A stretch of 64,000 bases of DNA from Symsagittifera roscoffensis (taxonomy: Eukaryota > Xenacoelomorpha > Acoela > Convolutidae), in NCBI RefSeq assembly GCF_963678635.1, contig NC_087068.1, forward strand, positions 54,398,213-54,462,212, written 5' to 3'. A program made the position numbers and the translations under genes. The notes beneath the pieces are model-generated. The model did no database searches. It saw nothing but the letters and a program-made list of their open reading frames with translations, and had not been told where the DNA came from. Positions 30,521 through 42,022 of the stretch are shown here, piece by piece. Numbering within the stretch: position 1 is the stretch's first letter; each line of letters starts with the position of its first letter.

Positions 30521-31673
30521 ATGAGGGGTTGGAGGTGTGGATACCAACTGAATCAACGTCCTCCCTGTGTGGCCTAGAGACACAAACAATACGCCCATTG
30601 ATGGACGTCGCGCTGCCTGGATATACCCCAAGTTCAACCCCGAGTAGTAGTCAGGTGAGCGGTAGCTCGTCACGACTGAAAGAATTGAACGAGAGGCTAC
30701 AGCTAAGGAGTCGTGAGAGTCCAGCAAGAGTGGAGCTACCCTCGACGTGGAGGGAGCAACCTGTCAGGAGTGTGGCGATCTCAAGTTACAAGAAGAATAC
30801 AGTAGGCAGATACCACAGGCACAATCGGATGGATTGGAGCACGGCGCAGAGAGACAGGAGGGATTGCTTCCATGACGCGGCTTGGGTGGAATACCTCACG
30901 CAGCCACGTGTGCCTGAGGGGGCGGTCCACCTGATCATAGGGGACAGCTTGTTGCGGGTGCTGACCCGGATTCAATCCCATTGGCAAACGGGGATCTTGA
31001 GTTTCGCTGGAGCTGCGACGCCACAGATGTTGGCAACACTTGAGATGCTAGGGATGGCAAGAGTATACACGGCAACTCTGATGGTCGGGACGAATGACGT
31101 GTGTAGGGGGGAGGCAAGGAAGGTGACGAGGCTGCATGACAAGATGAGATGCATTCTTGAGGAATTGCGGATTCAAATGGATCCTGCCATTCTCACGGTG
31201 TGCACCATTCCTTATAACATGAAAGCGGATCAACATGCGATGGAGCTGAACACGAAGGTGCGAAACCTGAATGAAATAATCAGGCAGATACACCAAAGGA
31301 GCGTCCTCCCCGTTGGACTACTGGACGTAGCCGAGCAGATGGAGCGATCTGCTTTCCCGACGATGCATCCTCAGACGGGATTCACTTTGACAGGCCCAGG
31401 GGGGTAGAGTGGTTAAATGATGTCTTCCAAAGGCACATAAGCGCGTTGGAAGCAGAGTTGCTAGAGACGGCCCAAGTCACGTTCGCACCACCCCCAAATC
31501 CACCCTTCTTAAACCCGAGAGCTTTGTCCAGTCGCCTGGGAGCGACGGCCGATTCTAGAGACAGCTCGAGGAGCAGCCGGACCAGGTTGTCAGGCATCGC
31601 ACCCATGGAGGCCGAGGAGGCAACGTCATCAACTCCTCAGGGTTCGGTAATAACCTCGGTGGTGGTGGCGTAG
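30451..31673 (+). pseudogene. Element B: SGNH (GDSL) hydrolase, one frameshift
   Basis: About 140 disordered codons, then an SGNH domain: block I HLIIGDSLLRVL with nucleophile Ser near 30,945, block III MVGTNDV near 31,083 and CTIPYN near 31,201. The Asp/His motif DGIHFD is at 31,374-31,385, in a different frame after a one-base shift. The second frame runs to 31,673 with a Pro/Ser-rich linker. The intact homologue is 55,654-57,681. SGNH enzymes are esterases or acetylhydrolases of lipids, sugars or peptidoglycan; the substrate here is unknown. Confidence 0.8.
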
Positions 31674-31718
31674 AAAAAGAAACTGGAGAGGCCAGCGGAG
31701 ACCAGTAGGTCGAGATAT

Positions 31719-34144
31719 GTGGAGAAGGTGAAAGAGCTGGACTTGGAAGATCTGGAGTGCAGGCAAGAGTTGGCGGAAGCTTTGGGTCTTGAGCGGGTGT
31801 CACACGAAGACTTGGGTAGACACCAGTGCGTGGGCTGGCTGAAGGCTCACGAGACGCATTTCTCAAGAGCGAAAATAATGGAGACAGCGGATCTGACTGG
31901 GATTCCCACGAAATCGGTCATGGGACCAATCAACTATAGGCCTCTCAAGTCGCTGGGGAGTCCGGGACTCGTGGTGAGTCCTCCCAAGCATCGAACCAGC
32001 ATAGCTAGGATTAGGTTGGCAACTCCAGCACAGTTGAGTGTGGTGGACAAACTGTTGGACCCAAGGGAGATGGAACTGCCGGACGCCGCTTATGAGGGTA
32101 CGAGATTAGCAGACGATCCTAAATACGGGAAACCCTGCGGGAACACACAGCTGGCAGTTTATGACAGAGCAGATCCAGCCGCTGCGAGGGTGGTCATCGT
32201 GGCGGTATCGGATTTTGAGGGAACGTCTCCCAAGTTATTTTGGCCGGAAACTTTGATATACTCACTACCGGGAGCGGAGCTAAACCAGATGTTAACCTTG
32301 GTGGTAGCAATAAAATCGGAGATGCCATGCGAGCCCGAGCTACTACTGTTTGCAGGAATGAATGATCACTTGCATGAGACAGGGTTTCTTGTGCAGCTCA
32401 AGAGTGATGAACCAGCGCCGAAGAGAATCTGGGAAGCTATCCAGACGTTATTTGCAGCGATGAACGAGGTACAAGAGAACGTTGCCTCACGATTTGGCTC
32501 CAAGACAAAATTAGTGTTCACGACGTCGCCCGGGTACGCGAGCATGCCTCCCGCTCTGCAATTTGTATATGCGGTTTTGATCTTGATAGCGGAAGGGAAT
32601 GGGTGGCGTAATCTGATGGCAGCTCCCAATCAGGAGTTGGAACCAACGAACTTGAGACTTCGCAAGTCAGAACTGGCGGCGGCGTGGGCGGATGTGTCCC
32701 ACGCGTTGAGGGGCTTCTACGAGTTGGCAGACATCATCATTGTATTGGACGAGGTCCTCTTGCTGGAGATATCAAACTTCGCCAGGCAACTCAAGCTCAG
32801 TCCGGCTATAGGGGATGATCATCCAATAGTGACTCACCTGACGGCCAGCCTGTGGTTTCGAAGCATGGAGTTAACTATCACAAGCTCCACCAGTAAGTCT
32901 AGAGGGCCGAGCAATGAAAGGAAGAACGTGGCCGCAGCGGAGAAGCAACTGGAGTCGATGGTGTATCGACTGACACAAGAGAGAGGCAGATGGCCCTTCC
33001 TGACACCAAGATTGGAGAACGCTACGGAGAAGACGAGAGAGAATGCCCCACCTCTTGTGAAGCAAATCTGGGAAATGACGGTGGCCAGGTTCGTCACAGC
33101 GGCCAACGAGGACACGATTGGAGGATTCTGGAGGGAGCACGCAAGGGGTGAGCTGAGGACGAGGAGGGATCACGAGATTCTTGAGTTCTTGAGTCGTTGT
33201 TGGGGAAAGGAGTTCATGGCTGGAGTATTGAGCGCAAAAGAACTATCTTTGGAGCCTTTATACAGGAAATCCTGAACATGCCCATCAGTCTGTTGTTGGC
33301 ACTGTACCTGGTTTACCCGAGGTACCTATTCAATATGGGCCCAGCGTACATGTTCAGTCGGGGCGTGGACACACTCCGGATTGACGGATATTTGGCATTG
33401 GTTCTTCTAACCCACGGAGAACTGATGTCATTTCATCGGTTAATGAAATACGGGGAGCCCCTGTCGATGGGAAGAACACACTCGAGCATTGACACCTATT
33501 CGTACAAGTGTGCTGCCGGGCTGAAGACGCTGCTAGTGCAGTACCTCCTGATGCAAAACCGACACCTGACTGGTAAAGAAAAGAGCCCGAAGACGCGAGA
33601 TGAATGGAGGAAAGTGATTGGGGGCATGCCTCTGTTGACAGATCTGTGCCTGGCCATGAGATCGGACCCCATGGGGATAATCCGGGGGCTAGAGGAGGTC
33701 GTAACCTGCATTTTTGGACCGGCCGTGACGTACGCGATTCCAGATCCTCTGGTGACAGCTTATCGCTTCTCAGTGACCCGCTTGAGCCTCATAAGCATAC
33801 TAGATGGGACGACACTCAATTGGTGTCAGCAAGAGGTGCTAAGGGCACAAATGAGCAACACGGTGCTCTTCGGAAAAGTGAAGGATCCGGAGTTGATGAT
33901 ATACAGTTTCCGAGGACAACTGCAGTTTAGGATGGGAGGTAAACGCGAAGGCCCCATCGAAACCTAACCCAAGTTCTGGAACCTAAATCCCCTGACAGCA
34001 AGTGGACAAGAGGTCTTGAGAATTCCCGCATGGAAGAAAAGCTTTGAGTTGGTGAAAAGGGAGCTAGAGGCAATATTGGAGAAGGAAGTCCTACCAGCAA
34101 GCATTCCAGAGTTTCCAACAGTGAGGAGAATGACCCTGGGGTGA
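31719..34144 (+). pseudogene. Element B: degenerate SGNH-like domain with long helical tail
   Basis: A 518-codon frame, then a shift near 33,240, a further 240 codons to 33,967, an in-frame TAA and about 55 more codons to 34,144. Motifs VAVSDFEG (near 32,200), LLLFAGMNDHL (near 32,341) and VFTTSPGYA (near 32,515) imitate SGNH blocks I, III and the following strand, but no Asp-x-x-His is visible. The rest is helical (LWFRSM, CWGKEFMAG, GKVKDPELMIYSF). C fuses the SGNH-like part directly behind the canonical SGNH domain, so these were one protein of about 1,100 residues. Confidence 0.55.
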
Positions 34145-34307
34145 ACAGCTCCCTGGTGGTCCCGTCCCTGTTCGCGAGAGCAGCAGCCGAAGAACAACAG
34201 AGGAGTTCATCGATGGCTGGGATCCCCTGTTCATCGGCTACACTGCAGCGGTTAATTTTCACACTAGCGATACGAAAATAAACTCATGGACAACTCAAGC
34301 CAAGAAA

Positions 34308-35132
34308 ATGAGAGGCTCGATGCCCACGAAATTCGAGGTGCGAGAAGTCTTGATAACACTTGAGCGGGCAGGTCTGGAGAACAAGTTGCCGGTCTGGGAC
34401 GATGGCAGGATGATCGTGGAGGAAGGACACATCGCACTAAAAGGAGAGGAGATGATGTTTGCCACGAGAAGATACCGGGCACCTTACGGACTGGAGCAAG
34501 TGGAGATGAGACAGGAGGGGAAGGAGCTGGATGCAGCAGGCCCATTGTATGTGGCTCTGACAGAATATAAGAAAACGGGTCCGACGACACCATCACCCCT
34601 ATCGGTGGGCACCCCTGGGTATAAAAAGAGCGGCCCTGTAGAAGATCGATTCAGGAAGATTCTTGAGAGAAGAGGAGTAGAATCAGGAGAGGAAAGCATG
34701 GACGAGACTCTCAGCGGTGCAGGAGAGGATATGGAAGTGGGAAACACACCGGAGCCAAAACCATCAGAGGAGGAGTTCACCACTCAAGAACTGTTGAAGG
34801 AACTGAGCGGAGAAAATTGGGCAGACACTGCCACGCCACCTCTGACCTCATCTCCCCGCAAGCATCTAGAGTTACCACTGACGAGCGAGAATCCTAACAT
34901 GGGAATGATTTTCCTGAGCGCAGAAAAAAGGGAGAAGAACACCTTCGAGGGAAACAGGGATGCGTTCCTAGGCACTCTGGATGAGGACGCTTGGCGAGAA
35001 TTCTTGAGCGATTTTAATCGAGAAGTGAGTGACGAGATCACATTGGATGATTTCAAGAAAGAGCTGTGGGACACGGTGGTGAAATTCGGAGAACCTGTCC
35101 TGATGGGGACAGGTCTGGAGGAGAACTGCTGA
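34308..35132 (+). CDS. Element B: unrecognised accessory protein
   Basis: ATG at 34,308, 274 residues: a folded start (FEVREVLITLERAGLENKLP), a long acidic Ser/Pro/Glu-rich middle, and a helical C-terminal domain (AFLGTLDEDAWREFLSDFN, then GEPVLMGTGL). The C-terminal domain has a homologue in C near 59,280-59,450 (SFLSTLPEEEWQRYQSELE). No family recognised. It may be the next part of the preceding polyprotein. Confidence 0.5.
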   Translation: MRGSMPTKFEVREVLITLERAGLENKLPVWDDGRMIVEEGHIALKGEEMMFATRRYRAPYGLEQVEMRQEGKELDAAGPLYVALTEYKKTGPTTPSPLSVGTPGYKKSGPVEDRFRKILERRGVESGEESMDETLSGAGEDMEVGNTPEPKPSEEEFTTQELLKELSGENWADTATPPLTSSPRKHLELPLTSENPNMGMIFLSAEKREKNTFEGNRDAFLGTLDEDAWREFLSDFNREVSDEITLDDFKKELWDTVVKFGEPVLMGTGLEENC

Positions 35133-35316
35133 GCAAGATGGTCGAGTTGAGGAAGTCATCACGGAAGACCAAAGAAGACAAATGTAAAGACAGCTCTACT
35201 CTGAAACAAAAAACTGACAATAAAATAATTGAAAGTGTAAGGGGGGATAAGGTCGAAACTAGTAATATAATTAAAAGTACTAATATCCTTAAGGCTCGAG
35301 CAGGGGGAGGCAAGAG

Positions 35317-36612
35317 TTGGAAGGGTTGGATGGAGACAAAGAAGTCGAATCAGTAATGATAACGGCAACGCCCCCAAGTAAAGACGTGAGATCTCGCAAG
35401 AGGAAGAGAGAGGTGGAGGGATTGGGTAGTCCTTCAGCGGATGCGGTCTCGGAGAAAAACTTGAAAGAGACGGCCCCCATGGTTCTGGCACGATGGAAGA
35501 CAGCAGCCTACAAGAGTAGCTACGAACCAAGGAAACTGCTCGACGTAGAAAGAGAGATGGAGATCTCCACCAGCTCAACAACGGAAGAAGACTTCAAGCC
35601 TCAGAAGACAAAAATGAAACGAGGTTCGACGAGCGAGCAGACATGGGAAGTGGACGTCGGCAAAGAATGGGTCTCAAATGAACATCAGACCACTGGGAAG
35701 CAAGTGACTAGCGATCCTCTTGAGAAGAATAAAACGAGGAACACCTCCCGACCGTGGTGGGTGGCCCTGGAAAAATTGAAAGAATTGGAAGATTGCCTAA
35801 AGAAGCTCGACAGTGGAGTGTCACGCAAACGACGCAACTGGGCTACCCAGCAGAAGGCTGATATCAACAAATTGGAATTGTGGAGCCAACTGAAGAGAAC
35901 TTGGCAGAACTTGTTGAGGGATCATTTTGAAGAAGCGATGAGAACATCCTCATCAGCATTGCCGTTGATGGCGAATCCCTTCATTAGAACCGCAGGACAA
36001 CTGATGTTCGCGTGGAGCCTGGTGGGAATAGAGTTAGAGACACTGACTTCGTACGATAAGTTGAAATTAGGAGGCAAGCATCTAGAGGTGTATCGAGTAC
36101 TGATGCAACACGTTGCTAGGGATAACTCAGGCTTGAGTCTGGCAAGGAGGAAAGATGCTACCTGTTTCTTGAGGTGGATAATGTCGATGATGACTGATAG
36201 TACCATCCTAGCATGTCACCAGAGAGCAATCGGAAGCAACACGGTGGAAAGGAGAGTCTCAGCAGTCATCTTGAACGTGTACCAGAGTACTGGGATAGAA
36301 AAGGAGGATGGTTCTAGGTAGTCTCTAGAGAGCCACAGGAAGTTAGATGAGATACGGAGATTCTACAACAAGAAGTTCGAGGAGAAACACGACGTACACC
36401 GTAACTTGGCTTCGTCAGGAGAGTTCTTGAAACCCAACAAAAAGCGAGAGTACCAGTATGTGTCTGGAGTGATGGGGATGGCATACAACCCTTTCTTGGA
36501 CTCGGAAGCCGGAGGAGCCCACAGAAACTACGAGGTGGCGGAGCTGCTGAAGTTCTGGACAGAGAAAATAGTGGAGATAGACACTGTAGAGAGAGAGAGA
36601 GACCTAGCCTAG
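35317..36612 (+). pseudogene. Element B: unrecognised accessory protein with internal stop
   Basis: A basic, lysine-rich first third is followed by a helical domain (VALEKLKELEDCLKKLD; LWSQLKRTWQNLLRDHFEEA). An in-frame TAG at 36,319-36,321 is followed by the same frame continuing to 36,612, with YVSGVMGMAYNPFLD near 36,457. C keeps the homologous YVSGIPGMAYNPFV near 60,553. This block is conserved between copies and so was coding until recently. No recognised family. Confidence 0.55.
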
Positions 36613-36614
36613 GT

Positions 36615-38384
36615 TTGATTCTCGAGAAGACACCAGAAGTAATAAGTGTTCCGCGCTCAAGTAAAAGAGTCGAACTAAAGATGGGTAACGGGAACGGCAT
36701 GTTGGCCACAAATCTGGGAGTGGTGTGGAAATTGCTGAAGCCCACCTGGTGTCCACATCCCCATGCGAGCCTGATTGAGGAAGTCACGGAGCGAGTGAGA
36801 CTAGCACCGACAGAGGATGAAGATTTGGCGACATTGAGTATAGTGCATAGACTGATCCTGCCTCAGGTGAAGGAGTCAAGTGAAGTGACGAGTGGACTAG
36901 GGTCGGTGAAGAAAATGGAGCCGGGCAGTTGTCTTGATTCGACGTATGGGAATGGCGAGCACACCTGCGATGGACGATCATGCGTCAGGATACAGCTCTG
37001 GGATTCTTCTCAAGAATGTGCAGTCTCCAGTCACTGGAGAGGCTAGAGTCAGAACACCAGTTGGTGACCGCGTTGAGCATAGAATCATGGCCCGGGGTGT
37101 TGCAAGTGACCCAGAAACACATCAAGAGTTGGAAGGTTGGACTTGAAGCGGAGATGGGATTTCCCATGAGCGAAGCCTAATGGTCTGCCTCTAAATGCGA
37201 AATCCTTAGTGGGGTCAGTGATGGCCAACCTATGTGGCAGCCACTATCCATTACACATGGCGATGGTGGAAGTATCCAGCCAAAGGGTATTGATAGACAA
37301 AGCCCTCTCAGTGCCCAAATGCGTAAGACTGGCTCGGATGTCGCATCATTCACACAAGCTGTTGAGGAAGATCCGAGGGACAGTGCCGAAAGAGCAAAGG
37401 GACGACTTGAGTGAAATCTGGGGTGAAAAACTTCTGGGTTTGAAGGGTGAAAACACAAGTGACCACGAGAGACAAAACGTGATCGGGAAACCCATGGTTG
37501 GTGCTCCAAACCTGGAAGAGATCGACGCGATACACGAGAAAATGATGGAACTTGAGACTCTCCTAGAGGCCTCGGGAGCATCGACCTCACATGGGGATTG
37601 TCCGTGCCACTGTCTGGCGCAAACAGTGTGGTATCCGGACCACGCCAATCTCTGCCTGATCTGGGATGTAGAGGAAATCAGGCCGTTGGGACTGCCCGAT
37701 CATCAGCAAAAGGTGACCATCTTGGTGGTGAGCACGATGCTGGCCCTACGATGGATTGAAGAAAATATAGCAAAGTATCGGGAATCGAAGACGCCAACGG
37801 CAGAGTCGATTCACGCGATAGATTACAGCAGGAGACTTGAGTTGTTCGAGACCGCATGCAAGGTGTTCGCCATACCAATGGAAGTCAGACACGTATGGAG
37901 CCGCTTAAGGTTCTTTCCTTGGTTTCGCGCGACGTTAACGTCCTGGTTATACATGGTAACGAAGGATCACATGAGGAAACAGGAAAAGAAATATCGACAG
38001 TTCCAGGCCGAGATAGGACCAGAGGCCTTCAAGAGACCTCTGCTGACGCATCGAAATGCGATCACGACGGGGTGGAAAAGAGTGGGTAGAGTATCCAGAA
38101 ACATTACTAGAGCGAGGGAGTCGATACTAGAGGAAGACCTGGCGAAGAATGTAAGCCTGAGTCTTCACAATTCCTTCTGTTTGAACCGAGAGTCGAAGGT
38201 GAAGAGCTTACCGAATCAAGCGAAGAAATTGCAGGAGCAAAGGGAGTGGATGCGAACCTATGAACAGCTGAAGGCTTGGGAGGAGATTGTGATCAGCTCC
38301 GATGATGAAGAGGCACTACTGAAACAGATCACAGTGTCAAATATATCTGGGTCTGGTACCTCGAAGGTGAAGAACACGAGGTGA
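36615..38384 (+). pseudogene. Element B: terminal accessory protein, frameshifted 5' part
   Basis: The long intact part 37,209-38,384 (391 codons) aligns along its length with the complete D copy (62,594-63,934). It includes VRLARMS, HGDCPCHCLAQTVWYP near 37,589, LCLIWDVEE, LLTHRNAITTGWKR near 38,040 and LHNSFC near 38,165. The 5' part is split among frames between 36,615 and 37,200 (TALGFFSRM, SLERLE blocks match D). A C-terminal extension of about 65 residues beyond the D protein is acidic (ISSDDEEALL). Family unknown; the PCHC motif could bind metal. Confidence 0.7.
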
Positions 38385-38821
38385 GCCGGTGGCTCATAAA
38401 GGAAATTCTAGAGTCTTGAGTCTTGAGAGGGAGGGGGCTCGAGGGTGAACTCGGATGAAATCTGGGTTCACCAAAAAAAATTTTTAACAAATGAGATATT
38501 GTTATTAATAGGCTATATCTATTATATAAATCAAAATGCTGCATGACAATTTCCTGATTGATTAGGACAAAAGAAATTTTAAATTACTAGCTTAAAAAGC
38601 GAGAATTCACAGGTGCAGGTGTGTGCAGATTTTGATTGCTGTTTAGCGATAGTGTGAAAATTTTATATGGTCGTGAATTTTGGGGTGTAGATAAACTTAA
38701 GTCTGCTGCAAACTTCTGTAAATGACCACTGACACTGTATCTTGAGTGACACTCGGGTTTCTGGGGATTCACTGACAGAGGCAGCACGCGATGAGGACAT
38801 CGATCTTGAGTCCGGGGAGTA
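38385..38821 (+). other. Element B 3' untranslated region and polypurine tract
   Basis: No gene in 38,385-38,810. The polypurine tract TCCGGGGAGTA at 38,811-38,821 abuts the 3' LTR. The same 11 bases precede the LTRs of A (39,741-39,751) and C (61,016-61,026), where plus-strand DNA synthesis would be primed. Confidence 0.8.
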
Positions 38822-39723
38822 TGTGCCAGTCGGTCATATCTGGAAGTTTGACCTTGAGGGACACGAATATACGTGATTTTGGAGTGAAGTTTTATTTTTC
38901 AAAATTTTGAATGGAGCCTGTCATTCTCAGTCTTCTCTCGACAACTGAAAACAGAAAAATGAAAAAAAAGAACAATTGCGGGAAAGTACTTAAGAAAACA
39001 GCGAGAAATTGCTATTCGCAATTTCCAGATACAAAATAAGACACGAGTAGAGCCGTCTTATCCTGAAATAGGAGGCGAGATAGTCACGAGAGAAGAGTAC
39101 AATTATTCGAACTGAACCAGAGTGAACCTTCAATGGAAAGGTGGACAGCTGGAGTGTCCCAATGTTTCAGACAAAAACTTCAATTCTAGAGTCAAAACTT
39201 ATTTCCTTTATTAATTCCTTTTTTTCCTTATTTCTTTTATTAGTATTCAACTTCTCAAGTTATTGTATTTAATTCTCGAGTTGCTCATCAATTTAATTAC
39301 TCCCTATTCTCGAGTGTGTCGACATGTGAGTTCCAAATTTAGTTTTCTCGAGTGTGTTTTATGATTGTTATGTTGAGATAAGGCGAGTTTTAGGTTGATC
39401 CATCTGAAATGGATCAAAGTTCCACTGTCCAATAAAAAATAATTTAATGGATTTTTCCGACCCTGTTTTTAACGGCGTTCGTGTATTTTGGGTATTACGA
39501 GACCTAAGTATGGGAGCGTTCTTATTTTCTAGAGTGGGGGGATATTTTGGTAGTAGCCTTTAAGCTGTAACGGGTTCTAGTCTCATGTCGCAAGCGAACC
39601 GAATTGGCTCCGACCGTTCTTGAGGTAGAAAAACACAAGAGATAGTGTCCCTGACTCTTGAGCCAATGGTTATAGGGCCTGTTTTTCTTAAGCCTCATAT
39701 GTGACCGAAGTAGGCGACTGTTA
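38822..39723 (+). repeat. Element B 3' LTR
   Basis: Matches the 5' LTR with about 2 per cent substitutions, a short deletion near 38,970 and an insertion near 39,225. It ends TGTTA, followed by AAACA instead of the CA seen in the 5' copy. The five bases GGACA before the 5' LTR and AAACA after this one may be a decayed target-site duplication. Confidence 0.9.
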
Positions 39724-40684
39724 AAACATTGACCGGACTGTCCGGGGAGTATGTGACACTCGACCAGAATGGATCAAAATGCAGATTCAGCATATTCGAA
39801 ATTTTAGCAGTGAACCTTCCGAATTGGCGATTTTGAAGGAATAAGAGCGTTATTAGAACGATTGGCCAAACGGTTAGGGCTAGAATACAAACGGTTAGGG
39901 CTAGAATATTCTGGTATTTTGAAATTTTAAAAATTCGAATTATGACGTCATATTTCTGAGAAACGTCAGAAACGGCCATTTTGGAAAAAGGTCAAAGAAA
40001 AACACAACAACATTAGTAGCGCTGACGATAACAACGGAAATTACGATTGAGAAACAACGACAGATTGCAGGAATAGTAGAGACCGTTCCGAGTTGCAACT
40101 ATTGTGTCGCTACAATAGTTGCAAGGCCGTTGCGAACAACGGTGAAGGGTGGAAGACAGCCTTCCGGAAGAAGGATAAGGGTCTTATTTCCCCGGATTCA
40201 AGAATCCGGAGGGGTCTCGGGACTGAAACTTTTTTTGACTTATATAAGCTTTTAGCTTCCCTGTCATGTCCTGATTTGAATTTAATTAACATTTGAATTC
40301 ATTCTACTAAGATGAGAAGCTAGGAGTTGGGGGAAAGGGTTGATCCATCTTCGATGGAGATGATGATTTTTATCTACTGAACAAAAACAATAAAAATTCA
40401 ATAAGTAGCAGTAGCCCTGTTTTTAGGAGTGACCTCGTGGTCTGGGGATACTGAGACCCAGCCATGAGCTCACTATTTCTGCATGTAATTAAGTTAATTT
40501 GAGTGTTTTGACCGAAGCCGAAAGCAGTAACGTTTTTTGTCGACCCGATGTTAGAAAGACCACCAAAAGTACTGGCATGGTAGAGACGGTTAAAAGCATG
40601 TAAAGCTCTGTTTAGACGTTAGCCAGTCGTCTTAAGACTTAGTTTTATTTTCCGTCGATATGTATCTTCCGGGCGAATGTTACA
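39724..40684 (+). repeat. Element A polypurine tract and 3' LTR
   Basis: ACATTGACCGGACTG followed by TCCGGGGAGTA (39,741-39,751) is the last internal sequence of A. The LTR runs 39,752-40,684 from TGTGACACTC to TGTTACA, with TATATAAG at 40,241-40,248, a stem-loop at 40,344-40,358 and AATAAA near 40,389. It is a different LTR subfamily from B and C but shares their 3' end motif (TTTTTA, then CTGAGACCCAG-like). Confidence 0.8.
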
Positions 40685-41046
40685 TAATCACTTAGTATCA
40701 ATGTTATTAACCTGACCATGTACATAGTTCCGAAAACGTTCGAATTCACATTTTAATAATTTTCCTCTTGTCTCGAAAGTCCTCCCAAACAATCAACTTA
40801 AAAACACACATTTTAATAAATTTAAAATGGTGAGGGAGGTTATAAGATGTAGAAAACAAAATTTGCTTGAAAATAAACTGCGACATTTTTCTGAATGGCG
40901 AAATTCTAATTGTTAAACTATCTCAGAGGCCTAGCTGTCTTTTTCTCTGTGATATTTAAGCGACCACTCTATCATTGTAGTATCAAAGTCTCTTCCCATG
41001 TCCAATGGTCGGAACAATAAATTTGTTTCCAAGTGTTTTAGAGTTA
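40685..41046. other. Unassigned spacer between elements A and C
   Basis: These 362 bp are without a gene. AT-rich, with an AATAAA near 41,017. No homology to the other copies was noticed. It may be the only non-element DNA in the right three quarters of the window, or a piece of another element. Confidence 0.4.
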
Positions 41047-41929
41047 TGTGCCATTCGGCCAGAAAGGCACAGCGCAACCTTCCGGCGACACGAAAGAAAA
41101 CGAATAAAGGCCTTAGTTACGAAAAATTATTGCGAAGGAGAGTAGGAATATTCTAGAATTTTCATTTTTAAAATTTCGATTGAAGAGTGAATTTTTCTGA
41201 GAAATAGAAAAAGACGGCCATTTTGACTGAAAGGGACAAAAAAACAGAAGAACAACAACAAATATAGTGAGAAACGGTCGCACAAGAGACGAAAAACACG
41301 AAGCCTCTTGTCGTGGCAACAACACACGATAAGACTCTTAGCAGTGGATATTAGTGGAGAAGGAAGCTTCAGTGGGGAAGGAGTATTCCACGGAACCCTC
41401 CCGGGACGCAAATTAGAAGAGATAAGAGCGTTATCGCAGGAATATTACGGGAGCGGAGGCTTGGTCCCCGAGAGACTGTTTATGTGAAGGGACTGTATAA
41501 AACTGACTGTATAGCTACTTGGATGTCGTGAAACTTCAAATTAACACCGGTATTATTTGATATTTTAGAATATGAGTAGCTAGAAAGAGGAAAGGGTCAA
41601 TCCATCTCCAATGGATTTAATATAGAACTGTCACACAAAAACATATTAAAATAGGTTGTTCGAGCCGTGTTTTTAATAGCAATCACGTAGTCTGAGGATC
41701 CGAGACTCAGCTATGTGGTTGTGTTCGCATGTAAACGAAAGCTGATCAAAAGTCGTTTGACTGATGGCCTAAAAATAGTAACTTTTACTTAGCCCTAAAC
41801 AGACCAGAAAATCAACTGGCAAGGTCGAGACGGTGAAAAACGAGTAGGATTAAGGTAACTGACGCCTGCCAGTCGTTAATAGGTACTTTTTCTACGCTCC
41901 GTCGCTGTGTAGTATTTGGGCGAATGTTA
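41047..41929 (+). repeat. Element C 5' LTR
   Basis: Starts TGTGCCATTCGG. TATAAAA at 41,496-41,502; stem-loop AATCCAT/ATGGATT at 41,599-41,617. Ends TGTTA, directly joined to GGGCGCTCCTGGG. Compared with the 3' LTR (TGTTACA) and with B, the last CA, the spacer and the first T of the primer-binding site are missing. Confidence 0.92.
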
Positions 41930-42022
41930 GGGCGCTCCTGGGTGGGCCTGTTAAAGGCATGAGACCATCATGATCAGCAAGCGTTTCAGCGACGAACCCT
42001 CCGCTCCGGGCGTATGCCCGAG
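41930..42022 (+). promoter_or_regulatory. Element C primer-binding region and leader hairpin
   Basis: GGGCGCTCCTGGG at 41,930-41,942 corresponds to the site at 18,217 in B but begins GGG rather than TGG. The hairpin CGGGC (42,007-42,011), loop GTAT, GCCCG (42,016-42,020) is the counterpart of the B hairpin. Confidence 0.5.

Larger units (their letters stand above)
17309..39723 (+). mobile_element. Element B: giant Ty3/mdg4-type LTR retrotransposon, about 22.4 kb
   Basis: Bounded by LTRs at 17,309-18,205 and 38,822-39,723. Internal order: primer-binding site, repeat-rich leader, gag, protease, RT, RNase H, integrase, macrodomain-like extension, gap, accessory block (coiled-coil protein, SGNH hydrolase, degenerate SGNH-like and helical protein, two further unrecognised proteins, terminal protein), polypurine tract. 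The LTRs differ by roughly 15-20 substitutions and a few indels by eye (about 2 per cent), so insertion is not brand new. Most frames are interrupted by single-base indels. Confidence 0.92.

Noticed and set aside
33197-33967. Envelope-like protein, because of hydrophobic stretches near 33,270-33,400
   Set aside because: No signal peptide, no clear membrane anchor, no cleavage site, and the region continues a helical protein. No env gene was found in any copy.
41113-41411. Minus-strand frames inside the C LTR (also 60,990-61,271)
   Set aside because: They lie in LTR promoter sequence and differ between the two LTRs by frame-changing indels.
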